Shown here piece after piece: positions 8,466-16,452 of a stretch of 64,000 nucleotides of DNA. Within the stretch, counting starts at the first letter, position 1. Every line of letters starts with the position of its first letter. A program made the translations under genes and the position numbers. This DNA is from Acidobacteriota bacterium. GTDB lineage: Bacteria > Acidobacteriota > Vicinamibacteria > Vicinamibacterales > UBA2999. The stretch covers positions 130,674 through 194,673 of the forward strand of contig CANKJK010000005.1 of the NCBI GenBank assembly GCA_947482665.1, given 5' to 3'. A model generated the notes under the pieces. That model saw nothing but the letters and a program-made list of their open reading frames with translations. It did not search any database and had not been told where the DNA came from.

Positions 8466-9515
8466 TCAGAAGGGGCCCGTGAACGTCATGTCCGGCACGT
8501 CCAGTGGAATCGTGACAGCGCGGTCCTGCGGCGGCAGGTCAAGTCCGCACATGACCGCGGCGACCTTCTCGAGATCGACAGCGCGCGGGTAATAGACAGC
8601 CGCCAGCGCGGGCGTGGTGGGCGTGGGCGAATCCGGCAGACAGACGCGGCGGGGCGGGGTCTTGAGCGGTATGCCCGCTTCCGCGATCCGCGCCACCACT
8701 TCGGCGCTGAATCCCACGGCGGCCCAGCCCGTATCGGTCACGATGACACGCCCGGTACGGGCGACGGAGGCCAGGACGGTCGCTTCGTCCCACGGACGGA
8801 GGGATCGCACATCCACCACCTCGGCCTGCACGCCGTGGGTGGCGAGGTGTTCGGCGGCGCGCAGAGCCTCAACCGCCATGTACGACGTGGCGACAATAGT
8901 GAGGTCAGAGCCCGAACGCATGATGCGGGCCGAACCAAGGGGCACGCTGTAGTGCCCTTCCGGCACCGGCCCACTGAGGTTGTAGAGCCAGCGGTGCTCG
9001 ATGAAGATGACCGGGTTGTCGTCCTCGATACTAGCGATCAGCATTCCCTTTACGTCGTGAGGCGTGGTCGGCATCACGACCTTGAGTCCGGGAACGTGGG
9101 CAAACCACGACTGGAGACTCTGAGAGTGCTGGGGACCCTGCCCCCAGCCGCGTCCCACGAGCATGCGGATCACCAGCGGCATCCGCATCTTGCCGCCGAA
9201 CATGTAGTGCCACTTGGCGGCCTGATTGACCAGTTGCTCCATCGTGAGGAGCGCGAAGTCCAGCCGGTGATGCGTCATGATCGGACGCATTCCCGCCAGT
9301 GCGCAGCCGATAGCGACGCCGGTCATGCCGTTTTCCGAGGTGGGCAGATCGGACACACGCTCGCTGCCGTATTTCTCCTGCAGCCCAGCCGTGGTCCCGA
9401 AGATCCCCTTTGGGTCCGGTACGCCAAGGCCCATGATCTGCACGCGGGGATCCGCCGCCATCGCGAGGTCTGTGCCTTCGTTGATGGCCTGAAAATACTT
9501 AAGGTCTCTGCTCAT
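8466..9515 (-). CDS. 2-oxoacid dehydrogenase E1 beta-like (transketolase C-terminal type) subunit
   Basis: A 349-residue protein of the E1 beta family: an N-terminal TPP PYR domain (SENGMTGVAIGCALAGMRP, then LDFALLTMEQLVNQAAKW), a QHSQSLQSWFAHVPGLKVV stretch, an EHRWLYNL segment and a transketolase C-terminal domain. It should pair with the E1 alpha subunit encoded just upstream to form an alpha2beta2 TPP enzyme. There is no E2 acyltransferase or E3 dehydrogenase gene nearby, so an acyl-CoA-forming complex is not supported. Start ATG at 9515, 14 bases after the E1 alpha stop. In a sugar operon this pair may act as a ketol/acyloin transferase; that is inference. Confidence 0.88.
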   Translation of the reverse strand: MSRDLKYFQAINEGTDLAMAADPRVQIMGLGVPDPKGIFGTTAGLQEKYGSERVSDLPTSENGMTGVAIGCALAGMRPIMTHHRLDFALLTMEQLVNQAAKWHYMFGGKMRMPLVIRMLVGRGWGQGPQHSQSLQSWFAHVPGLKVVMPTTPHDVKGMLIASIEDDNPVIFIEHRWLYNLSGPVPEGHYSVPLGSARIMRSGSDLTIVATSYMAVEALRAAEHLATHGVQAEVVDVRSLRPWDEATVLASVARTGRVIVTDTGWAAVGFSAEVVARIAEAGIPLKTPPRRVCLPDSPTPTTPALAAVYYPRAVDLEKVAAVMCGLDLPPQDRAVTIPLDVPDMTFTGPF

Positions 9516-9529
9516 GATCCGCTCGCCGC

Positions 9530-10522
9530 CTACTCGGCGTACGTGAACGTCGCCATCTCGTGATCGGGTGGGAAGGGGCTCGCCTTCGCGAATGCGACTG
9601 CCTCATCGAGTTCCCGGGTAATCGCGGCCCGAATTTCCGTCATGCCCTGTGCATCGACGACGCCGGAGGCCAGCAAGTCGCGCTCGAAGCGCTCGACGGG
9701 GCACTTCTCTCGCCACGCCAGATACTCGGCTTCCGTCCGGTACCCGATGTCGTTGTCATAGTAGGGGCCGCAGTGCTCGCGCCAGCGGTAGGTCTTGAAC
9801 TCAAGAAAGGTCGGCCCCTGGCCCGCGCGCGCGCGATCCACAGCCCAGCCCGCGAGGTCATAGACGCCGACCGTGTCGTTGCCGTCGGCCTGAACGCTCT
9901 CGATACCGTGACCGCGCGCCACGTCAGCCACTTCCCGATTTCCTGGCTGTCGCACATCGAGGGGGGTGTAGACCGAGAATAGGTTGTTCTCGCAGACGAA
10001 GATAACCGGGAGCTTCTTCAAACAGGCGAAGTTAACGGCCTCATGAAAAACACCCTCCTCGGTGGCGGCTTCGCCGAAGAAGCTGACCACAACCCGCGAC
10101 TCGCCTCGGCTTCGTGCACCCCAGGCCGCACCGACGGCCATGGGAATCGTGCTGCCGACGATCGGAACAGCCCCAAGGAACCCCGCCTCGAGATCGATCA
10201 AATGCATCGAGCCACCCTTGCCTCCGGTACAACCGGTAGCTCGTCCGTACATCTCGGCAAGCATCGAAGGGAGGCTGCCGCCCTTGGCCAGGAAGTGTCC
10301 GTGCGAACGATGCCCGCTCATCACCCAGTCCTGGCGCTCCAAGCGTGCGCAGACTCCAGCCGACACGGCCTCCTGTCCGATCGACAGGTGGACGGGACAG
10401 CGCATCTGCTGTTCCGGGTAGAGTTCGGCGATTCGTTCGTCGACCATGCGGACCCGCACGAGGTCCCTGTACAGGCGCCGAAGCGTCGCGGGGTCGGTGG
10501 TCCGTGGGGCGATAGTCGGCAT
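9530..10522 (-). CDS. 2-oxoacid dehydrogenase E1 alpha-like TPP subunit
   Basis: A 330-residue E1 alpha-family protein containing the PP domain for thiamine diphosphate. The HRSHGHFLAKGG and GGKGGSMH segments are typical of the family. The TPP/Mg motif is altered: where GDG is expected the protein has Gly150-Glu151-Ala152 (FFGEAATEEG), while the closing VCENN (Asn179-180) is intact. The ATG at 10522 is preceded by GAAGGGA at a good distance, so in-frame upstream codons are not used. The gene is paired with E1 beta downstream and preceded by a methyltransferase. Whether the Asp-to-Glu change keeps Mg binding is open. Confidence 0.87.
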   Translation of the reverse strand: MPTIAPRTTDPATLRRLYRDLVRVRMVDERIAELYPEQQMRCPVHLSIGQEAVSAGVCARLERQDWVMSGHRSHGHFLAKGGSLPSMLAEMYGRATGCTGGKGGSMHLIDLEAGFLGAVPIVGSTIPMAVGAAWGARSRGESRVVVSFFGEAATEEGVFHEAVNFACLKKLPVIFVCENNLFSVYTPLDVRQPGNREVADVARGHGIESVQADGNDTVGVYDLAGWAVDRARAGQGPTFLEFKTYRWREHCGPYYDNDIGYRTEAEYLAWREKCPVERFERDLLASGVVDAQGMTEIRAAITRELDEAVAFAKASPFPPDHEMATFTYAE

Positions 10523-10550
10523 CAAGCGTGTCCCTTCACTGTCGAACGTG

Positions 10551-11249
10551 CTACTCGGTGATCGTCCAAAAATAGTCGCCGGAATACCCGGCCTCGGCGA
10601 ACAGCTGACGCCAGCCGTCCGGCTCAAAGAACGTCACAGCGGTGAGAATCCATTTCATCAGATTCTCGCGCTGGTCCTGCGTATACCAGGAGTCAACCTG
10701 CACAAACCGGCCGCCACGCGACACGCGCTGGAGTTCCCGGAGGCCGTCCACACACAGGGGGCGCTCGAGGTTGTGCAGGACGTTAATCGCCAGCACGAGA
10801 TCAAAGGCGCCCGTCTCAAACGGTAGTGCGCTGGCGGTCCCTCGAACGAGCCGGCCGCGCACATCCGGCATGGCGTGCTCGATCGCATAGGTCGACACGT
10901 CAAGACCAACCACTTCAAGCCCTGGCACAGCCGCCTTCAGATCGTGCAGCAGAAATCCCTTGGCGCATCCCACGTCCAGCACCCGGTCGCCAGCCTGCAG
11001 TCCGTAGTAGTCAGCCAATCGCCGCGCAATCGGGACCCAGCGGCCGTCGTAGCGGTAGCCGCCATAGCCCTGGGTGCGGTCGCCATCGAAATACTCCTGC
11101 CCGTAGCGGCGAGCCACCTGCTGCTGCGTGAGGTCCGCGGCCCGGTTGGCCGCGATCGGGCGCCGGGCACGGGGATAGGTCGAGAGCAGATTGATCTCGC
11201 CTCCGGGCGCCGTCCGCGTCGCGGGTATCGAGTTCGCGGCCGCAGTCAT
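10551..11249 (-). CDS. Class I SAM-dependent methyltransferase
   Basis: A 232-residue methyltransferase with motif I VLDVGCAKGF, VVGLDVSTYA as the acidic loop, FDLVLAINVLHNLE and VSRGGRFVQVD. A conserved-looking N-terminal extension (about 70 residues, including RRYGQEYFDGDRTQGYGGY) precedes the Rossmann core and may bind the acceptor. The ATG at 11249 overlaps the Nudix stop by one base (TGATG). Its position right before the E1 alpha/beta pair suggests action on the same sugar intermediate. Protein or lipid substrates are less likely given context. Confidence 0.82.
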   Translation of the reverse strand: MTAAANSIPATRTAPGGEINLLSTYPRARRPIAANRAADLTQQQVARRYGQEYFDGDRTQGYGGYRYDGRWVPIARRLADYYGLQAGDRVLDVGCAKGFLLHDLKAAVPGLEVVGLDVSTYAIEHAMPDVRGRLVRGTASALPFETGAFDLVLAINVLHNLERPLCVDGLRELQRVSRGGRFVQVDSWYTQDQRENLMKWILTAVTFFEPDGWRQLFAEAGYSGDYFWTITE

Positions 11250-11686
11250 CACACTGGCGCCAGGATGCCCGCCGTGATTGCGTGTGTCACGGCGAGGTCC
11301 CACAGGTCAATCAGGTAACCCGGAATCGGAAAATCGGAGGCCTCTGCCCGTGGGACAAATGCCAGCGCCTGCCCCTCCATACACGTGATCACCTGGGTCC
11401 CATCATACAGACTCCAGAACACCGTCAGTGGCAGCGGATCAAAGCCTGTGGCGCTGTCATCCACGAAGGTCGCAAGGTGCTGGATGGCGTCAAGTTTATA
11501 GCCGGTCTCTTCGGCGAATTCCCGGCGCGCACAGTCCGCCATCTCCTCGCCGGGCTCGACGTGGCCTCCAGGCGGCGTCCAAAGTCCGGCATGCGGAATG
11601 CGTGGATTATCGTCTCGATGCTGAAACAGCGCAGCACCGTCGTGCCTCAACAGAATCACGGCCGCCACAGGTGTTCGGACCTTCAC
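11249..11686 (-). CDS. Nudix hydrolase
   Basis: A 145-residue single-domain Nudix protein. The Nudix box GX5EX7REUXEEXGU is complete: it begins at GGHVEPGEE and ends at REFAEETGY, with all metal-binding glutamates present. Proteins of this family cleave nucleoside diphosphates linked to another group, including nucleotide sugars. The start ATG at 11686 overlaps the upstream dehydrogenase-like gene (ATGA). Its place inside a nucleotide-sugar operon suggests hydrolysis of an NDP-sugar (removing a side product or releasing a sugar phosphate) rather than general house-cleaning, but the substrate is unknown. Confidence 0.85.
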   Translation of the reverse strand: MKVRTPVAAVILLRHDGAALFQHRDDNPRIPHAGLWTPPGGHVEPGEEMADCARREFAEETGYKLDAIQHLATFVDDSATGFDPLPLTVFWSLYDGTQVITCMEGQALAFVPRAEASDFPIPGYLIDLWDLAVTHAITAGILAPV

Positions 11687-12972
11687 GCGGACGGCATCCG
11701 TCCCGTGCCGAGCCGGTGATGAATGAAGCCCGCGCCCGCAGCAGCCTCTGGCGTCACGACGCCGAAGGGATCAATGAGCAACCGCCCGCGCATCCTCGAT
11801 GCGACGTCGCTCAGGTCAGCCTGCGCAAACTCGCTCCACGGCGTCATGATGGCCAGCGCATCGGCACCGTCGCAGGCATCAAGGGCAGAAGAGGCGACCC
11901 GCATCCACGCCGGGCGTTCGGACTCCCCAAGCCGTGCGGCGGGGTCATACGCCGACACGGGCACGTCGCGCAGCGCCTGAATCAGCGCCACCGCGGGTGA
12001 GTTCTTCGTGAACTGCGTGTCTTCCTTGTAGGCGATGCCCCACACACCGATCCGTGGCTTCTCCACGGACGACAGCACCTCGCGCGCCAGCAGCCCGAGT
12101 ACCCAGCCCTGGCGGTGCGCCGTGTTCTCGTTCCACGCATCGATAATCCCGGCGTCGGTTCCATGCTGTGCCGCCAGCATCTGGATCGTGGCGAGGTCGC
12201 GCGTCAGATTGCCTCCGCCCACCCCCAGGCCCGGCGTGAGGTACGCGTACGGGCCAATGCGCCGATCGAGGCGAAGCGCCGGTGCGATCTCCCGCCATTC
12301 GGCGCCGACGGCCTCGCAGACTTCCGCCAGCATGTTGGTGGTCGTCACGGAGGCGACCAAAAACATGTTGATGCTGATCTTGCAGAGCTCCGCGCTCTCG
12401 TATCGCATCGGCAGGATCGGACACCCGAACGCCTCGAGGAACTGCCGCAGGGCCGGCGGAATCGGCTCCGCGGGATCGGCGAGCCCCACCATGAAGCGCT
12501 CCGGCTCGAGAGCCCGTTGGACGGCGCGGCCGAAGATGAGCGTCTCGACCTGATAAAAGAGCCGCGCGAGGCCGGGCTTCTCGACCAGGCCCCGGAGCGA
12601 CCGGGTGAAGCCCGGGTGCACCTGACTGAGCACCACAATCGCGGCACCTGGCTTCGCCTGGGCGGCGACCGCGTTCACCAGCGCCTCAACGGGGCCGACG
12701 TCACTGCGCGAGTCCGCGTCGGTCGGCACATCGACGGCGATGTAGACCACGTCGCAGCGACCCAGGTCCGTGACATCAGCCGTCAGGGTGAGACGAGACC
12801 GCACGGATGCAAGCAGTTCCGGCAGGCCGGGCTCGACAACCCGCAGTTGGCCGCGGTTGATTTCGTCCACAAGGACGGCGTCCTGGTCATAGCCCACGAC
12901 ATCGAATCCCTTGGCGGCCGCAGCCACGCTGGAGACCAGGCCGAGATGCGTGAGTCCCGCGAAACCGATCAC
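11683..12972 (-). CDS. UDP-glucose/GDP-mannose dehydrogenase-like protein lacking the catalytic cysteine
   Basis: A 429-residue protein with the three-domain layout of nucleotide-sugar 6-dehydrogenases: N-terminal NAD domain (VIGFAGLTHLGL), central dimer domain with AELCKISINMF (Lys198), and C-terminal UDP-binding domain (GVWGIAYKEDT). The catalytic cysteine motif, normally GFGGSC-x2-KD, here reads GVGGGNLTRD, so Cys is replaced by Asn255; the nucleotides (AAT) confirm this. The STVP-type motif is also changed (LSQVHPG). A four-electron oxidation through a thiohemiacetal is therefore unlikely. The GTG start at 12972 overlaps the upstream TGA (GTGA). It may do a two-electron redox step or an internal redox-coupled reaction. 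Confidence 0.82.
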   Translation of the reverse strand: MIGFAGLTHLGLVSSVAAAAKGFDVVGYDQDAVLVDEINRGQLRVVEPGLPELLASVRSRLTLTADVTDLGRCDVVYIAVDVPTDADSRSDVGPVEALVNAVAAQAKPGAAIVVLSQVHPGFTRSLRGLVEKPGLARLFYQVETLIFGRAVQRALEPERFMVGLADPAEPIPPALRQFLEAFGCPILPMRYESAELCKISINMFLVASVTTTNMLAEVCEAVGAEWREIAPALRLDRRIGPYAYLTPGLGVGGGNLTRDLATIQMLAAQHGTDAGIIDAWNENTAHRQGWVLGLLAREVLSSVEKPRIGVWGIAYKEDTQFTKNSPAVALIQALRDVPVSAYDPAARLGESERPAWMRVASSALDACDGADALAIMTPWSEFAQADLSDVASRMRGRLLIDPFGVVTPEAAAGAGFIHHRLGTGRMPSA

Positions 12973-13901
12973 CCGAGCATCCCCACGCCCAGGGTCGTCC
13001 CGAGATGGTGCAGGACGTCGTTGATCCACATGTCGGTCGCAAGGTTCGTCACGCGCCCCTGCTCGCAGAGCCGACTGAAGTGGGCGTACTCAATCGCCCA
13101 TGTCGGGTCCTTCTGCTCCAGCGTCACGACCTCCTCGTCCGGCTTGCCGCTCGGCAGCACTCGGCTGCGGACGACGAGGGAAGTCGGCCCCCACTTGCAC
13201 AGACTGTGCACCTGGATGGTGCCCTTCTCGCCCACGATGTCGAGCCGGAAGTGGTTCCGCCAGGAGAGGAGCGTGCCCTCCAGTTTCAGGACGGGCGCGC
13301 TATCCGGAAAGCCCAGAAGGAAATAGTCAAACGCGGCATTCTCGAAGCGCTGCGCGGTCCAGACGTTGGGCATGCCGGCGGGCCGACCGAAGAGGAACTC
13401 ACAGAGGTCAAGAAGGTGGGAGGCCAGGTCCGGGATCACACCCAGACCGCGGTCCCGCCAGGCTGAATTCCGCACGTCCCTCGCCGTGCCGTTGCCGTAG
13501 TAGAAGCTGGCCTGGAAGACCTTGCCGATGCGGCCCTCACTCAGGAGGCGCTTCACGGACGCCAGATGCGGTTCGAATCGATGGTTGTACGCCGTGTAGC
13601 AGACGGCGCCCGTACGCTCAGCGATGCCCTGCAATCCTTCGAGCGCGTCCCTGCGGGCGGCAAGCAGGGGCTTTTCAACCAGCACATGCTTGCCGTGGGA
13701 CAGCAGGTAGGTGAGGAGTGCGACCTTTGGCTCATCAGGCGTGCACACGAGCGCTGCGTCATACGAGTCCAGCGGCACATCTTCGATCTGCCTCGCCGAG
13801 GCATGCGCCACCACGGGATCGACCGTGGCCACCACATCTGCTCCGGCTATTGCCGTACGTTTCCGCCCCTGGATTCCGAGGCCGACGACGACGACCCTCA
13901 T
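12969..13901 (-). CDS. Gfo/Idh/MocA family oxidoreductase
   Basis: A 310-residue NAD(P)-dependent sugar oxidoreductase. The N-terminal Rossmann fold starts at RVVVVGLGIQG; the family's EKP motif is present in HVLVEKPLL; the C-terminal alpha/beta domain contains YNHRFEPH and a DLASHLLDL segment that contributes the active-site histidine region. Related enzymes oxidise or reduce C3 or C4 of sugars or UDP-sugars. The ATG at 13901 overlaps the TGA of the fused kinase gene (ATGA). In this operon it probably forms or reduces a keto sugar needed for the TPP or epimerase steps. Confidence 0.85.
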   Translation of the reverse strand: MRVVVVGLGIQGRKRTAIAGADVVATVDPVVAHASARQIEDVPLDSYDAALVCTPDEPKVALLTYLLSHGKHVLVEKPLLAARRDALEGLQGIAERTGAVCYTAYNHRFEPHLASVKRLLSEGRIGKVFQASFYYGNGTARDVRNSAWRDRGLGVIPDLASHLLDLCEFLFGRPAGMPNVWTAQRFENAAFDYFLLGFPDSAPVLKLEGTLLSWRNHFRLDIVGEKGTIQVHSLCKWGPTSLVVRSRVLPSGKPDEEVVTLEQKDPTWAIEYAHFSRLCEQGRVTNLATDMWINDVLHHLGTTLGVGMLG

Positions 13902-15454
13902 GCGTAGGAGATGCGCTTCTCGATCACGGCCAGCTTGTGCAGCACCTGCTCGGGCGTCACCGGCGTGTTGCCGTCGTGCTCGCACGCGACGCCGGCGGCC
14001 ATCGTCGCGAGAATCGAGGCCACGACGGGATCGCCCGTGGCACGCAGGGAGAGCGTGGCATAGGAGAGCAGCGCGTCGCCGGCGCCCACGGGATCCACGA
14101 CCGGATCCGCGAAGGCATCGATGGTGAAGAAGGCGCGCACATCGTGAGACGCCTCGCGGTAGGTGATGATGCCGCGCGACCCCATCTTGAGAATGAGCAC
14201 CTTGCACCCGGCGCGCCGGTACAGTTCCAGGGCGAGCGGGCGCACGACCGAGTCCTGGTCAGCCAGGGAGAAGCGCGCCTCCTTCTCGTTCGGGGTGATG
14301 AGGTCGAATCCGTGGAAATCGAGGATGTTGCCCCAGCGGCTGGCCACCTGGCTGTCGGCCACCTTGAGCGGGCCTGCCTTCAGCGCCGCGGTCAGTTCGG
14401 GAATGGAGCCCTTGCCGAAGATCCCGTGCCGGAAGTCGCTGAAGACGTAGGCGTCCACCTCGGTCGACGCCAGCGCCGCCGCGAACTGCTCGACAAGCTT
14501 CTCGGAAATCGGCCGGTTGTCCACCCGGTCGACCTTCAGGAGGCGATACCCGTTGGCGATGTAGGCCGCCTTCTGCGTCGTGGGTCTGGTCGTATCGATG
14601 ACGGGCAGGCAGCGGATCCCGTGCCGCTCCATCTCCGCGAGCACGAAATCTTTATGCGCGTCCTCGCCGAGCACCGTGGAGAACGTCACATCGGCACCAG
14701 CGGCCCGCAGATGCCTGGCGACCACCGCCGCCCCGCCCGCGAAATCCACCTGCTCCTCAAGCTTGACGCTGAGTGTCGGTGTCTTGCTCGTGCTGGATCC
14801 GATCGGCGTCGTGTAGATGTACGAGTCGACGATCGTGTCGCCCAACACGTGCACCCGAAGCCCCCGGCACTTGTCGAGCGCCGCGCGAAGCGTCTCGAAG
14901 GTCACACCCTCGGACTCCATCAGCGCCACAAGCTTCTCGACGGGAATCTTCGGCGGCTCGGATTCGATGAAGCGGGACGAGGAATAGACGACGTCGCCTG
15001 GGGTGAAGATGACCTCGCCACCGTACGTCGCCAGCACGTCCATCTCTTCCTGCGTGCGCGGATTGACGCCGCCATCCGTGTACTCGTAGCCCTTGGCGAA
15101 ATAGTCGGGTTGGAGGAGCGCCAGGTTCTCAAGAGGCTTCGGGTCGTCATCAACGATGACGTAGTCCACCACTTCGAGCGCCGCCAGATTCATCGCCCGG
15201 AGTTGCTGCGGCACGAACGGCCGATAGTTGGCCTTGCTGATGTGTGCGTCCGAGGTCAGGCTCGCCACCAGGATGTCCGCCTTGCTCTTGGCGTACATCA
15301 GATGGCGGATATGCCCCGGGTGGACCAGGTCGAAGGTGCCGTGGCACATGATGACCTTCTTCGCCCGCGGCCGAGGGCCGAGCAGTGCGTGGAGTTCATC
15401 CCGCGTCTTGATCTTGCGCCGGTAGCCGGCTTGTGCCGCCAGGTCCACGCTCAT
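13898..15454 (-). CDS. Fused nucleotidyltransferase-PfkB kinase (HldE-like, reversed domain order)
   Basis: A 518-residue bifunctional protein. Residues about 32-170 form a cytidylyltransferase-like domain with GTFDLVHPGH (HxGH at 45-48); residues about 215-518 form a PfkB/ribokinase domain with an FAGGAAVVARHL substrate loop and the DPVGAGDALLSYA catalytic/anion-hole motif. E. coli HldE has the kinase first and the transferase second; here the order is reversed. The reaction expected from the family is phosphorylation of a heptose 7-phosphate at O1 followed by nucleotidyl transfer. The ATG at 15454 overlaps the upstream epimerase stop (ATGA). The window has separate rfaE1 and rfaE2 in the LPS operon, so this copy probably serves another sugar. 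Confidence 0.87.
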   Translation of the reverse strand: MSVDLAAQAGYRRKIKTRDELHALLGPRPRAKKVIMCHGTFDLVHPGHIRHLMYAKSKADILVASLTSDAHISKANYRPFVPQQLRAMNLAALEVVDYVIVDDDPKPLENLALLQPDYFAKGYEYTDGGVNPRTQEEMDVLATYGGEVIFTPGDVVYSSSRFIESEPPKIPVEKLVALMESEGVTFETLRAALDKCRGLRVHVLGDTIVDSYIYTTPIGSSTSKTPTLSVKLEEQVDFAGGAAVVARHLRAAGADVTFSTVLGEDAHKDFVLAEMERHGIRCLPVIDTTRPTTQKAAYIANGYRLLKVDRVDNRPISEKLVEQFAAALASTEVDAYVFSDFRHGIFGKGSIPELTAALKAGPLKVADSQVASRWGNILDFHGFDLITPNEKEARFSLADQDSVVRPLALELYRRAGCKVLILKMGSRGIITYREASHDVRAFFTIDAFADPVVDPVGAGDALLSYATLSLRATGDPVVASILATMAAGVACEHDGNTPVTPEQVLHKLAVIEKRISYA

Positions 15455-16452
15455 GCTACGCCTCCGGAAAGCATGGAAAACCAGGTGCGCGTGGCCTCCT
15501 GGATCGAGGCGGGGTCCCACACGGGCGCCTGCCGCCAGTATTCGATGTTCTGCAGCATCGCGGCAACGCCCTCCTCGAAGGACACCAACGGCTCCCAGCC
15601 CAGCATCGTACGAATCTTGGTGATGTCGGCCCAGGTGCAATCCGGCTCGCCCGGACGTTTCGGGACGTGCACGACCTCGCCTCCGAGGAGTTCCACCAGG
15701 CGGTTCACCGACTGCGGACGACCCGCGCCGACGTTGAACACCTCTTGGCAATGGGAGGTTTCCGCCGCCGCCAGAAACGCACGGGCAAGGTCAGTGGCGA
15801 AGACGAAATCGCGCGTCTGCGTGCCGTCGCCGACGACGGTGAAGGGCTTCCCCGCGAGCTTCTGCGCCAGGAACACGCCGAACACCGCGCCGTAGGCACC
15901 CGAGGTCTTCGAGCGCGGTCCGTAGGCATTGAAGATCCGGATGACGTTGACCGGCAGCTTGTAGACGTGTCCCCAGTGCAGCACCGCCTGTTCGCCCTGG
16001 TACTTGCTGAGCGCGTAGGGATACTCGGGTCGGATAGGGGCGTCCTCGCGTGTCGGCACGTCCGCCAGCCCGTAGCAGGATGACGACGCGGCATAGACGA
16101 ACTTCCGCGCACCCGCGGCCCGTGCGGCCTCGAGGGCATGGACCGTGCCCTGGACGTTGGCCGACATGTATTCGCTCGGCCGCTCAATCGAGGGAACGAT
16201 GTCACCGATACCGGCGAAATGAATCACGTAGGTAGCCCCGGCGAAGAGCGCGTCGCCGGGTGTCACGACCCTGAGGTCCCGCACGTCCACCGACAGCCTG
16301 GCGTTGCCCTTGTGATGCGCCAGATTCTCGAGGCGACCACCCACGAGGTTGTCGATCACGCGCACGGTGAACCCGCGGTCGAGCAGCAGGTCCACCATGT
16401 GACTGCCGATGAAGCCGGCCCCGCCGGTCACCACGGCGAGCGGTGTCGTCAT
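15451..16452 (-). CDS. NAD-dependent sugar epimerase/dehydratase (UDP-hexose 4-epimerase-like)
   Basis: A 333-residue extended SDR with GGAGFIGSH at the N-terminus, VYAASSSCYG with the catalytic serine, YPYALSKYQGE with YxxxK, and NAYGPR and GDGTQTRDF segments typical of nucleotide-sugar epimerases. The ATG at 16452 overlaps the TGA of the next upstream epimerase gene (ATGA). It is one of two adjacent epimerase-like enzymes sitting between the sugar-phosphate genes and the fused kinase/nucleotidyltransferase, so it likely acts on the NDP-sugar made by that fusion. Epimerase versus 4,6-dehydratase cannot be decided from the motifs. Confidence 0.85.
   Translation of the reverse strand: MTTPLAVVTGGAGFIGSHMVDLLLDRGFTVRVIDNLVGGRLENLAHHKGNARLSVDVRDLRVVTPGDALFAGATYVIHFAGIGDIVPSIERPSEYMSANVQGTVHALEAARAAGARKFVYAASSSCYGLADVPTREDAPIRPEYPYALSKYQGEQAVLHWGHVYKLPVNVIRIFNAYGPRSKTSGAYGAVFGVFLAQKLAGKPFTVVGDGTQTRDFVFATDLARAFLAAAETSHCQEVFNVGAGRPQSVNRLVELLGGEVVHVPKRPGEPDCTWADITKIRTMLGWEPLVSFEEGVAAMLQNIEYWRQAPVWDPASIQEATRTWFSMLSGGVA

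Noticed and set aside
8139-9563. 474-codon plus-strand frame across the E1 beta gene
   Set aside because: Composition is typical of a shadow frame, with no recognisable domain; E1 beta on the other strand is complete.
8466-10522. E1 alpha/beta as part of a pyruvate dehydrogenase complex
   Set aside because: No E2 or E3 gene is nearby, the TPP motif is altered, and all neighbours are sugar genes.
12115-13326. 403-codon plus-strand frame over the UGDH-like and Gfo/Idh/MocA genes
   Set aside because: It spans two convincing minus-strand genes and shows no motif or ribosome site.
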